Made by a program: the position numbers and the translations under genes. The notes beneath the pieces were generated by a model, which worked only from the letters and a program-made list of their open reading frames with translations, had not been told where the DNA came from and ran no database searches. This document shows positions 63,980 to 64,000 of a stretch of 64,000 bases of DNA, in pieces. Within the stretch, counting starts at the first letter, position 1; each line of letters begins with the position of its first letter. The stretch comes from Haloflavibacter putidus (GTDB taxonomy: Bacteria; Bacteroidota; Bacteroidia; Flavobacteriales; Flavobacteriaceae). Where the stretch lies: NCBI RefSeq assembly GCF_006546625.1, contig NZ_VIAR01000001.1, positions 407,477-471,476 of the forward strand, written 5' to 3'.

Positions 63980-64000
63980 TTTAGGTTTTAGTACCATTTA

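Overview
The window looks like chromosome of a low-GC member of the Flavobacteriaceae (Bacteroidota), probably marine. Evidence: the F1Fo-ATP synthase run atpB-E-F-H-A-G has no beta or epsilon gene, as is usual in this phylum. An SprE/PorW-type lipoprotein of type IX secretion and gliding is present, along with several small flavobacterial families (DUF4254, DUF4292, DUF5687 and DUF6427-like). Many genes are preceded by the Bacteroidota -7 promoter box TAnnTTTG rather than by Shine-Dalgarno sites.

Region 1 (1-28.8 kb) is a surface or exopolysaccharide locus. It holds a Wzz-like protein, dTDP-rhamnose synthesis (rfbBACD), a sulfate-activation set (cysC, cysD, cysN, cysQ), a flippase and a PAPS-type sulfotransferase. 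These are followed by an asparagine-synthase-like protein with no N-terminal cysteine, four Wzy/WaaL-like membrane proteins, a degenerate SGNH-like protein, glycosyltransferases (GT4, GT26, GT2) and an acyltransferase. UDP-glucuronate and UDP-xylose enzymes, the initiating sugar-phosphate transferase, wecB and a CapK-like protein complete it. Together they suggest a sulfated polymer that may contain rhamnose, glucuronate, xylose and N-acetylmannosamine. A four-helix-bundle (S23) cassette flanked by a 14-bp direct repeat sits between cysD and cysN.

Region 2 (28.8-41.2 kb) is mixed chromosomal content: purD, small membrane proteins, an orphan adenine methyltransferase, a higBA toxin-antitoxin pair with a palindrome over its promoter, DUF4254, a GT9 glycosyltransferase, a ferredoxin reductase, and a PadR-controlled membrane gene set followed by an ABC transporter pair.

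Region 3 (41.4-50.4 kb) carries sprE, bactofilin and the ATP synthase genes, with a terminator-like hairpin between atpE and atpF. Region 4 (50.4-58.4 kb) is a cell-envelope run: flippase, dut, nucleotidyltransferase, TPR protein, DUF4292 lipoprotein, EnvC-like protein and rseP.

Region 5 (58.4-61.4 kb) is the most unusual part. One intact tRNA-Asn(GTT) is surrounded by broken tRNA-Asn copies in which defined segments are replaced by short palindromes. A GIY-YIG nuclease gene lies between tRNA-derived sequences, and its last codons are made of tRNA plus palindrome. A second, decayed nuclease copy is split by a ~400-bp remnant with terminal inverted repeats. About 2 kb of dispersed and tandem repeats follow. 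Region 6 (61.4-64 kb) has arginine decarboxylase and agmatinase genes for polyamine synthesis.
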